Source: Bradymonadales bacterium
Lineage (GTDB): Bacteria; Myxococcota; Bradymonadia; REDH01
DNA: 64,000 nucleotides
Assembly (NCBI GenBank): GCA_947483645.1
Contig: CANKLS010000001.1
Location: 1-64,000, forward strand
Direction: 5' to 3'
Position 1 is the first letter of the stretch. Every line of letters starts with the position of its first letter. Positions 57,194 through 64,000 of this stretch are shown one piece after another. The notes beneath the pieces were generated by a model. That model saw only the letters and a list, made by a program, of their open reading frames with translations, searched no databases and was not told the DNA's origin. The position numbers were made by a program, and so were the translations under genes.

Positions 57194-58585
57194 GTGAAGC
57201 GCATGTCGGGAACGGCCGGAAAAATCCTCGTCGAGAGCATCCTCCGGCTGCTTCGGCGAAACGCAGACAAGCACCTCGCGAGGATGCTTCGGCGCGTCCA
57301 TGCGGCCGATATCGCAGCCGCCTTCGTGCAGCTCAGCCCAACCGATGCGATCCGGCTCTTTCGTATCATCCCCGACATCGAACTGCAGGGACAGACGCTC
57401 TCCGAGGCCGACCCGGAGTCGCAGAGAAACATCCTCGGCGCCCTCCGCGACGACGAACTCCTCGAGATCGTTAAGTCGCTCTCCGCCGACGATGCGGCAG
57501 ACATCATCGCGCTGCTGCCCGACGAGCGCTCAGCGGCCCTGCTCGAAAACTGGAAGGGCGACGACGCCAATGAGGTAGACACCCTGCTGGCCTACGACGA
57601 AGACACCGCCGGCGGCATCATGTCGCCCCACGTCTTCGCACTCTCCGGGCCCACCACCTGCCGCGAGGCGATCGAGACGCTCCAAGCGAGCCACGAAGAC
57701 ATCGAGATGGCCTTCTATCTCTATGTTGTGAACGAGCACGGGCAGCTCATCGGCATCTGCAATCTGCGGCAGCTTGTGGTCAGCGACCCGGGCCGTTCGC
57801 TCGAGTCCATCATGATCTCCGAGGTTGTAAGCGTCCGCACCGGCACCGACCAGGGCGAGGTTGCGCGGCTCGTCGCCAAGTACAATTTCCTCGCGCTCCC
57901 GGTTGTCGATGAGGCCAACAAACTCGTCGGTCTCGTCACTGTCGACGACGTCATCGACGTCATCCAGGCCAAGCACACCGAAGACCTGCTCTCCATGGCC
58001 GGCGCCGGCGGTATCGACCTCGACGAGCAGCTTACGCCGTTTGACTCTGCGCGGCGACGCATGCCCTGGCTCGCGGCCTCCTTCATCGCCGGCATCGGCT
58101 CCATGTTCGTGATCAACTCCTTCGAGTCGGTGCTCTCGCAGATCGCGGTGCTCGCGGCCTTCATCCCTATCACCCTCGGCATGGGCGGAAATGTAGGCAC
58201 ACAGGCCGCCACCATCGTCACCCGCGGGCTGGCGCTTGGCCGTGTTCAGACCAGCCAGTTTATGCGGGTGCTCGGCCGCGAGGTGCTCGTCGGCCTCATC
58301 GCAGGCGCTACCTACGGCCTGCTCCTCGGACTCTTCGCAGCCGCCGTCTTCCGCGGCGGAAATGCGAGTGAGGGCTGGAGCGCCTGGCAGCTCGCCGGCA
58401 CCGTCTCTATCTCCGTCGCCTGCTCCATGACCATCGCAGCCACACTCGGTGGCGCCGTGCCGCTCTTCTTCGCCAAGATTGGGATCGACCCCGCCGTCGC
58501 AACCAACCCCATCGTCACCACCACCACCGATCTGGTCGGCGTTACCATCTACTTTGTGGTCGGTCGCATCTTCTTCCACCTCTGA
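57194..58585 (+). CDS. mgtE: Magnesium transporter MgtE
   Basis: The 463-aa channel has a cytoplasmic N domain (about 1-140; HAADIAAAFVQLSPTDAIRLF), two CBS domains (about 145-265; MSPHVFAL, EVARLVAKYNFLALPVV) and five membrane helices (about 290-463) with ITLGMGGNVGTQAATIVTRGLALG, the ion-selectivity region. CBS domains close the pore at high magnesium. Start is GTG, or ATG three codons later. It lies two bases before recO. Confidence 0.95.
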   Translation: MKRMSGTAGKILVESILRLLRRNADKHLARMLRRVHAADIAAAFVQLSPTDAIRLFRIIPDIELQGQTLSEADPESQRNILGALRDDELLEIVKSLSADDAADIIALLPDERSAALLENWKGDDANEVDTLLAYDEDTAGGIMSPHVFALSGPTTCREAIETLQASHEDIEMAFYLYVVNEHGQLIGICNLRQLVVSDPGRSLESIMISEVVSVRTGTDQGEVARLVAKYNFLALPVVDEANKLVGLVTVDDVIDVIQAKHTEDLLSMAGAGGIDLDEQLTPFDSARRRMPWLAASFIAGIGSMFVINSFESVLSQIAVLAAFIPITLGMGGNVGTQAATIVTRGLALGRVQTSQFMRVLGREVLVGLIAGATYGLLLGLFAAAVFRGGNASEGWSAWQLAGTVSISVACSMTIAATLGGAVPLFFAKIGIDPAVATNPIVTTTTDLVGVTIYFVVGRIFFHL

Positions 58586-58587
58586 CA

Positions 58588-59352
58588 GTGGCAGAGCTCC
58601 TCAGCACCCGCGCCATCGTCCTCCGCACCTCTCCCTTCGGCGAGTCCGACCTTATCGTGAGCCTGCTCACAGAGCAGTTCGGCAAGCGGAGCGCCTTCGC
58701 CGCGCGGGCCCGAACCGCCAACAAGAAGCTCCGCGGCGGGCTCCGACCGCTCTCGCTCGCGGTGGTTCATCTCAAGCCACGCCTTGGCTCCGAACTCGAC
58801 CGGCTCATGGAGTCGGAGGTGGAGCATGACGCCTCCATCTTAGGCAAAGACCTGCGCGTCTTCGGCGTTGCCTCGGTCGCGGCCGAGGCGGCGTCGTGGA
58901 TGCTGGCGGATCATCAGGGCGATGTCTCGCTGTTCGAGCGGACCGAGCGGCTCTTCATCTGGCTGGTTGCTGCAGAACGGCCTGATGCGCTGCTCTGGGT
59001 GGGGCTCTGCCGCTACCTGCTGTTGCTGCTCGACGATGCCGGCGTCTGGCCGGGCGTGGAGGGGATGGGGAGCGATGAGTCGGGGCGTCTAGACGACGAG
59101 GTGGTGGCGGGGCTGTCACCGCGCGGTTGGGTGGAGCGGAGCCAGATGGGCCGCGAGCCAAGCGCGATCCCGGTCAGTGAGCAGATGGTGGAGTTCTTTG
59201 CGCTGCTCGAGCAGGCCCGCATGCCGTCGGGCAGGGCGCTCGAGACGGCAGCTCGGTGCGCCGAGCTGCTCCACGCCATGGTGACCTGGCAGACGCAGCG
59301 ACCGCTGCAGTCTTGGGACTTCCTCTGCCAGGTGATGTCGGGCCGAAGCTAG
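58588..59352 (+). CDS. recO: DNA repair protein RecO
   Basis: The 254-aa protein has the OB-fold N-terminus (STRAIVLRTSPFGESDLIVSLLTEQFGKRSAFAARARTANKKLRGGLRPLS) and a helical C-terminus with MLHAMVTW. RecO helps load RecA onto SSB-coated DNA with RecR. The zinc cysteines of some RecO proteins are absent. A GTG start follows the mgtE stop by two bases. It converges on rluD, sharing a CTAG stop. Confidence 0.9.
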   Translation: MAELLSTRAIVLRTSPFGESDLIVSLLTEQFGKRSAFAARARTANKKLRGGLRPLSLAVVHLKPRLGSELDRLMESEVEHDASILGKDLRVFGVASVAAEAASWMLADHQGDVSLFERTERLFIWLVAAERPDALLWVGLCRYLLLLLDDAGVWPGVEGMGSDESGRLDDEVVAGLSPRGWVERSQMGREPSAIPVSEQMVEFFALLEQARMPSGRALETAARCAELLHAMVTWQTQRPLQSWDFLCQVMSGRS

Positions 59353-60302
59353 CGCGACTTCCGCCAGGTTCGTCCGGCCCGAAGCGCTGCAAGTGCGGCT
59401 GCGAAGTCATCGGGTAGAGGCGCCTCAAAGTCGAGTTCGCGCCCGTCGGGGTGGCAGAATCCGAGCGTCGCGGCGTGCAGCGCGACGCGGCCGATGAGCG
59501 CGGTCTCAGCGACCGACCTGCCGCCATACATCTCGTCTCCCAACATCGGGCAGCCCGCCTCCGATAGGTGCATGCGGATCTGATGGGTGCGACCGGTCTC
59601 CAGCCGGCAGGCGACCAGCAGCGCACCATCCCGAAACCGTTCCAGCACCTCGAAGTGTGTGACCGCCCGCTTGCCCTCTGGGAGCCGACCTGTGAACCGC
59701 TTCCGGTCCACCGGATGACGGGCGTGAGTCGTCTCGATGGTGCCTCGGTCTTCGAGCCCCTGACCACTGACGCGCGTGCAGAGCATCAGGTAGTTGCGCC
59801 GCACCGTGTGCTGCGCGAACTGCTCCGAGAGGGTGGCATGGGCGCCGTTGGTCTTGGTCACGACGATGAGGCCGGAGGTCTCCTTGTCGATGCGATGCAC
59901 GATGCCCGGCCGAAGCACATCACCCACGCCGTCGAGGTCGTCGCAGTGGGCCAGCAGGCCGTTCACCAGCGTGCCCGTCGCGTGGCCCGGTGCAGGGTGA
60001 ACCACCAGGCCGCTCGGCTTGTTCACCACCACAACCTGATCGTCCTCAAAGACGATATCGAGTGGCATCGACTCCGCAATCGTGTCGAGAGGTCCGGGCT
60101 CGGGAGCCTCCACCATCCAGACCTCACCCTCGGTGACCCGGAACGAGGGCTTCACCGGCTTGCGGTCCTGCCGCCAGACCTGAGCCGACGAAACCCAATC
60201 GGCGATCCGCGCGCGCGAAACACCGGTCTGGGCGGCGCAGAAGGCGTCGAGGCGGCTCCCGGCCTGCTCAGGCGAGACCGTCAATTTCCAGCGTTCGAGC
60301 AC
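59349..60302 (-). CDS. RluA/RluD-family pseudouridine synthase
   Basis: The 317-aa enzyme isomerises specific rRNA or tRNA uridines. It has an N-terminal S4-like domain (SRLDAFCAAQTGVSRARIADWV), the NKPSGLVVHP motif and the catalytic aspartate D139 in HRIDKETSG. CRLETGRTHQIRMH and GDEMYGG complete the family core. GTG start, three bases after the stop of the 88-aa gene. RluD is the most likely orthologue, but substrate is not certain. Confidence 0.92.
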   Translation of the reverse strand: MLERWKLTVSPEQAGSRLDAFCAAQTGVSRARIADWVSSAQVWRQDRKPVKPSFRVTEGEVWMVEAPEPGPLDTIAESMPLDIVFEDDQVVVVNKPSGLVVHPAPGHATGTLVNGLLAHCDDLDGVGDVLRPGIVHRIDKETSGLIVVTKTNGAHATLSEQFAQHTVRRNYLMLCTRVSGQGLEDRGTIETTHARHPVDRKRFTGRLPEGKRAVTHFEVLERFRDGALLVACRLETGRTHQIRMHLSEAGCPMLGDEMYGGRSVAETALIGRVALHAATLGFCHPDGRELDFEAPLPDDFAAALAALRAGRTWRKSR

Positions 60303-60304
60303 GG

Positions 60305-60571
60305 TCAGAAGATGGGCGTGTGGACGGAGCCGTGCGGAGCAAAAATCTGGTCGATGATGGCGGCCTGGAGCAGGTTCGTGCTCTTCACGATCTCCGGGTT
60401 GATCTTCGACTCCCAGAGTTTGAAGGCCTCGCGGAGGTCGTCCTCGAGCTCTTCGAAGAGCCGGTCGGTTTCGAGCCCCTTCCGGATCTTCTCCTGGTTA
60501 TAGATGGCGATGTCGGAGGCCATGGCGCGTGCGAGGCGCCCTGCTTGGTCAAGTTCGGCCTGCGTGAACAT
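60305..60571 (-). CDS. Small conserved-looking cytoplasmic protein
   Basis: The 88-aa, mostly helical, acidic protein (MFTQAELDQAGRLARAMASD; KGLETDRLFEELEDDLREAF) has no known domain. It lies 20 bases after an anchor-repeat lipoprotein gene and just ahead of rluD. It has a GGAGACCGCC ribosome site. Its coding status is supported by tight packing with both neighbours. Function unknown. Confidence 0.6.
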   Translation of the reverse strand: MFTQAELDQAGRLARAMASDIAIYNQEKIRKGLETDRLFEELEDDLREAFKLWESKINPEIVKSTNLLQAAIIDQIFAPHGSVHTPIF

Positions 60572-60591
60572 GGCGGTCTCCTAGGTGAAGC

Positions 60592-62640
60592 TCAAAGGCC
60601 GCCGCAGAGTCCCGAGGCCAGCATGTCGGGCGTCGAGATCGGGGTGGTCTGGCTGGTCGGGTCGAAGTCGGGCGTAATCTCGTCGATATCGAAGATGGTG
60701 GCGGTGCTGCCGTTCCAGTGGATGCGGGCAACGTCCCAGAAGTCGTCGGAGGCGCGAAGCGGCCGGTTGATGTACTCCGCCTGCACCTCGCCGTTCACGT
60801 AGATGCGCACGGTGGCATAGGCCGTCCCGTAGGCTTCGCGGAAGTAGTGCACGCCCACGGCATACCACTGGCAATCTGCGGGGTTCCCCAGCGTGGTGGT
60901 CTCGGGGCCGATGCCGTCGGTGTCGTCGATGTCGAGGCTTGGCGACTCCGGACTCCAGAGCGGCTCATTGTTCTCGAAGTAGGTGTCATAGGTGGCGTCG
61001 AACCAGGGGGCTGACATCTTCACAAAGTGGCTGTCGAGGTCGGCACCCTCGGTGTCGCTCTCGTCGGGGTCGTTCGGGTTGTGCCACGCAACCTCGATGG
61101 CCAGCGCCTGGTTGGGGAAGGCGCGGACGATGACGTCGGCCGTCTCGCAGCTGGCGATGTTCTGTCCGTCGGCGACCTCGAGCCTGAAGCGGTACTCGCC
61201 TGCGAAGTAGACGGTGAAGGTCTGCAGGGCAGGGTTGAGCGGGTCGATGGGGTCGGGCTGAAGCCCGTTCACCGCGTCGTCTGGCCGCTGCACGATGCTC
61301 CAGCGGTAGGCGGACAGTGGTGCGCCACCGCCGTCGGGGTCGTAGGACTCGCTGCCGTCGAGGTGGAGCAGATCGAGAGGCTGCGCCCAGTCTACCTCTG
61401 CGGCCCGCCGGAACTCGGGGTCACCTTCGACCGAGGCTTTGGCGACGGCGATGGGGCAGAGGACCGCAGCGCCGACGCCCGTCATCGCGACATCGATCGG
61501 ATCGGCACGCTCGCCGGACACCGCCTTCTCGTAGCCTACATGGAGGTAGCCGGCCGACGGGACGCCGAGAAGTCGGGCGCGGAAGGTGGCGATGACTGTC
61601 AGCGACTCATCGGGCAAGAGGGTGCGGGGCAGGGAGGGGAGCGAGTCGGCGTCGACACCGAACTCGGGGAAGAGCGATGCGTCCACGCTCACCTCGTTCA
61701 GTCGGAGGTCGACGCCCCCGATATTGCGGATGGTCACAGACATACGCTTGGTCCCTTCGATGGGGCTCTCGCCAAAGTCGACGGGCTGCGGGGAGACATC
61801 CAGGAGCGCATCTTCTGCGCGGCCAAGCACAGGGATGGTCTTCGTGTTCCAGCTCGCGCGCTCGGCTTCGATATCGCCGTTGCTCGCCTTGCATCCGCCC
61901 GCGCCAAAATCCTTGTCGTCGGTTCGGACCAGGATAGCGGCCAGCGTGTCGCCGGGCACCTGCGGGTCGTAGCTCACGGTGAAGGCAAAGTCGCCGGCGC
62001 CTGCTGCTGCGGAGGGATCGTTCTTGGGTGCAAGCACCAGCGTCTCTCCCGGTGCGATGCCAGCTTCCGCGAGCTGCGCCGCGATGTCGGCAGTGACTTC
62101 TGCATCGCCCGTGAGAACAATCTCGCAGATGTTGGCGGGGCCATAGCCGTTGTTGGTGATGGTGACCGTCTGGGTCGCGTTGGCGCCGAGCTCCTGCACG
62201 CCGAAGTCGACCGGGTCGGGCGTGGAGAGCAGGAGCGGTAGAGACGCCGGCGCAATCACGGAGACCTGCACCACACCCTCGGTTGGGTCGTTCGACCGCA
62301 GGGTAACAACGCCCGAAAGCGGCGCGTAGTCCCGCGGCGTGTAGGTGACCACAATCTGCGTCTGCTCGCCCGGCGCGAGCACCGTGGCACCCGGGGCGCC
62401 GAGCTGCAGGACGGCGGCGTCCACGCCCGTCGAGACAGAGTTCAGCTTGAGGTCGGCGGTGCCCTCGTTCTGCAGCACAATGTTTTTGGTCTGCGACTGA
62501 CCAATGACCGCGACGCGGAAGGCAAGCACATCGGACTGTAGCCGGATGCTCGGCTGGCCAGCCTTGGTGATGTCCGTGCAGCCCACAGCCAGCGGGAGAC
62601 AGAGCAGCAGGAGAAGGGCCCAGAGGTGATGGAGGCGCAT
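60592..62640 (-). CDS. Second lipoprotein with choice-of-anchor-D/HYDIN repeats, PKD-like domain and DUF2135-like end
   Basis: The 682-aa protein has a lipoprotein signal (LLLLLCLPLAVGC, C21), HYDIN-type repeats (VSPQPVDFGESPIEGTKRMSVTIRNIGGVDLRLNEVSV at about 310-350) and a PKD-like domain (about 430-530; HLDGSESYDPDGG). It ends with a domain (about 545-660) whose TEGADLDSHFVKM, SLDIDDTDGIGPET and YATVRIYVNGEV resemble the DUF2135/YfaP type seen in myxobacterial surface proteins. It has the same plan as the 630-aa lipoprotein, plus the C-terminal domain. Function unknown; probably surface exposed. Confidence 0.8.
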   Translation of the reverse strand: MRLHHLWALLLLLCLPLAVGCTDITKAGQPSIRLQSDVLAFRVAVIGQSQTKNIVLQNEGTADLKLNSVSTGVDAAVLQLGAPGATVLAPGEQTQIVVTYTPRDYAPLSGVVTLRSNDPTEGVVQVSVIAPASLPLLLSTPDPVDFGVQELGANATQTVTITNNGYGPANICEIVLTGDAEVTADIAAQLAEAGIAPGETLVLAPKNDPSAAAGAGDFAFTVSYDPQVPGDTLAAILVRTDDKDFGAGGCKASNGDIEAERASWNTKTIPVLGRAEDALLDVSPQPVDFGESPIEGTKRMSVTIRNIGGVDLRLNEVSVDASLFPEFGVDADSLPSLPRTLLPDESLTVIATFRARLLGVPSAGYLHVGYEKAVSGERADPIDVAMTGVGAAVLCPIAVAKASVEGDPEFRRAAEVDWAQPLDLLHLDGSESYDPDGGGAPLSAYRWSIVQRPDDAVNGLQPDPIDPLNPALQTFTVYFAGEYRFRLEVADGQNIASCETADVIVRAFPNQALAIEVAWHNPNDPDESDTEGADLDSHFVKMSAPWFDATYDTYFENNEPLWSPESPSLDIDDTDGIGPETTTLGNPADCQWYAVGVHYFREAYGTAYATVRIYVNGEVQAEYINRPLRASDDFWDVARIHWNGSTATIFDIDEITPDFDPTSQTTPISTPDMLASGLCGGL

Positions 62641-62782
62641 GCAGTGGCTCTGCGGAGGGTGTCGGAAGTGCAATCTAGCGGGTTGGTAGGTTGCATGCCC
62701 GCGCGGTGTCAATCGCAGCCTTGCCGTTGCCCTGCGAACCGTGCGCATCTAGTGCCTTTTCGTACCCGTAACGAGGCAACTG

Positions 62783-64000
62783 ATGGCGACCCTCCGGTCT
62801 CTGGCGTGGGCAATGCTCTGGCTCCTCCTCGCGCTGCCGCTGACGGCGACGGCCTGGTCTGCTGCGCCCGACCCCTTTGGCGACGCACTCGCAAGGGCGC
62901 AGGCAGCTCCTTCGGAACAGGAGGCGCTCGCAGACCTCCTGAGCGCGGCAACCTGGCTCCCCTACGCCTCGCCGCGGCAGGCCGCCAAGCAGTATGCCGC
63001 AATCGCAGATGTAACCCGCTTCGGAGCCGTCGCAGACTTCGCCCGCTACGCTGAACTCCGGCTCCGCTTCGAGATGGGCGAGCGGGTCCAGGGTCACATG
63101 GCTGCGCTTGGGTTCGTTACCCGCTTCTGGGCCATCGGCCCCTTCCCCAACTCAGGCGACGATGGTCTGGCCCGTCCTGCTCCCCCCGAAGAGGGCTTCC
63201 GTGCCGACGCCATCTATTCGGGCGCCGTCGTCCCCATTGGCTGGCAAGAGCTCGGTGGCGACGCCGAGACGGGCTACATCGACCTCGGCCAGCGCCTTGT
63301 ACCTTCGGAGAGCGCCGTCGCCTTTGCGGCCACCGGCTTCAAACTGCTCAAGGCCGAGACCGTGCGCATCGGAATTGCCGCTGACGGAGGCTACCGCCTC
63401 TGGGTCGACGGCAAGCCCGTCGCCGAGCGCGACAAGGATTGGGGTGGATTTTTCGCGCGCGACGTCGTCGAACTGCCCCTCACCCGTGGCCGCCACACGC
63501 TGATGATCAAGTTCGCCTCTGCCGACGGCCCGCTCGGCTTCCACCTCAGGCTCTATCGCCCGGACGGCTCAGCCTTGGCGCCGGAGTTTGTGCAGCCGGC
63601 GACCGTCGCCCTGAGCGCACCGGCCGCGAAGTGGCCCGTGCCGGCCTTCATCGGTAGCTCCGCGAAGCCTCTTGCCTCCTGCCGCGCGCTTGTTTCTTCC
63701 ATCATCATCGACCGCATGCTCAGGCCCAACGATGTCACGCAGCCTTGGAGCTCGGCCTTCGCCGAGCAGCAGACGCGCTCAGACTGTAGCGCGACGGACG
63801 AGTGGCTCGCCGCCGAGGCTCGGCCGGAGCGCTGGATGGCGATGGAGGGTTTCGACCGAGCCGTCGCTTTGGAGCGCGACCCCGCCATCGAACTCCGCAG
63901 GCTTGAGACGCTCCGCGAAGACCCGTCTGCCGAGGCCGCTGCGGCCCACCGCAAGGGCATCGAGGCCCTAACTTCCGCCTATCCAGACTGGCTTCCGCCG
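62783..64000 (+). CDS. Secreted protein with a PA14/DUF-like N-terminal part (C-terminus beyond window)
   Basis: The reading frame of 406 codons is open to the right edge. It begins with a signal peptide (MATLRSLAWAMLWLLLALPLTATAWSA). VTRFWAIGPFPNSGDDGLARP and VRIGIAADGGYRLWVDGKPV look like the PA14-like/beta-sandwich part that precedes transglutaminase or TPR domains in some myxobacterial proteins. The following RHTLMIKFASADG supports a carbohydrate-binding-like sandwich. The later part (from about 300) is helical and could be TPR. Family cannot be settled because the end is missing. Confidence 0.7.
   Translation, partial: MATLRSLAWAMLWLLLALPLTATAWSAAPDPFGDALARAQAAPSEQEALADLLSAATWLPYASPRQAAKQYAAIADVTRFGAVADFARYAELRLRFEMGERVQGHMAALGFVTRFWAIGPFPNSGDDGLARPAPPEEGFRADAIYSGAVVPIGWQELGGDAETGYIDLGQRLVPSESAVAFAATGFKLLKAETVRIGIAADGGYRLWVDGKPVAERDKDWGGFFARDVVELPLTRGRHTLMIKFASADGPLGFHLRLYRPDGSALAPEFVQPATVALSAPAAKWPVPAFIGSSAKPLASCRALVSSIIIDRMLRPNDVTQPWSSAFAEQQTRSDCSATDEWLAAEARPERWMAMEGFDRAVALERDPAIELRRLETLREDPSAEAAAAHRKGIEALTSAYPDWLPP

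Overview
The window is GC-rich, densely packed chromosomal DNA with no insertion sequence, phage gene, integrase or CRISPR array. It looks like a deltaproteobacterial lineage (Myxococcota or a relative such as Bradymonadota). The pointers are the gene order tilS-ftsH-folP-cdaA-cdaR-glmM-pdxJ, a MYXO-CTERM-like motif, an EF-P/TPR pair, a Ser/Thr kinase, and large lipoproteins with HYDIN/choice-of-anchor-D repeats. The lineage call is inference from gene content. No 16S rRNA gene is present.

Layout. 1-1.3 kb: the 5' part of a Ser/Thr kinase that runs off the left edge into a Dna2/Cas4-like nuclease motif. 1.5-8.8 kb (+): soluble lytic transglycosylase, OmpA-family multidomain protein, dihydrolipoyl dehydrogenase and 2-oxoacid dehydrogenase E2. 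8.9-15 kb (-): cyclophilin, beta-barrel protein, PTS IIB-like protein, rapZ, rpoN and pyrG, with a sigma-54-type promoter candidate in front of rpoN. 15.1-28.3 kb (-): a long, mostly overlapping cluster, read in transcription order as glutaredoxin, a secreted protein, tilS, ftsH, folP, cdaA, cdaR, glmM, pdxJ, a chimeric envelope protein and a BtuFDC-type ABC importer. 28.4-32.2 kb (+): xseA, xseB and a FadL-type porin. 32.2-42.3 kb (-): a seven-gene MoxR/Bat (aerotolerance-type) operon with a fused BatB-BatC-like protein and a polyglutamine BatD. 42.4-47 kb (-): an anchor-repeat lipoprotein and a GT-C membrane glycosyltransferase. 47.1-51.4 kb (+): aroQ, efp, a TPR protein, tRNA-Gly(CCC) and a small HExxH protein. 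51.4-64 kb: mixed housekeeping genes (ampG, DoxX-like, SDR, glycosyltransferase, metK, RodZ-like, mgtE, recO, rluD), a second anchor-repeat lipoprotein, and a secreted protein cut by the right edge.

How the parts fit together. Cell-envelope growth dominates: GlmM makes glucosamine-1-phosphate, CdaA/CdaR make and tune c-di-AMP, and the lytic transglycosylase and AmpG recycle murein. RodZ-like, OmpA-type and Bat proteins organise the envelope. RapZ, RpoN and the PTS-like protein form a regulatory block.

Most notable: (1) the kinase joined to a Dna2/Cas4-like segment at the left edge; (2) two independent ORFs in which a membrane-anchored protein continues in frame into a second export signal, one with an internal MYXO-CTERM-like tail and one with an internal lipobox; (3) a 68-codon glutamine tract in BatD; (4) an XseA with an extra N-terminal domain; (5) a -24/-12 promoter candidate upstream of rpoN. 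I did not find a complete, clearly novel system inside the window. The strongest lead is the truncated kinase gene.
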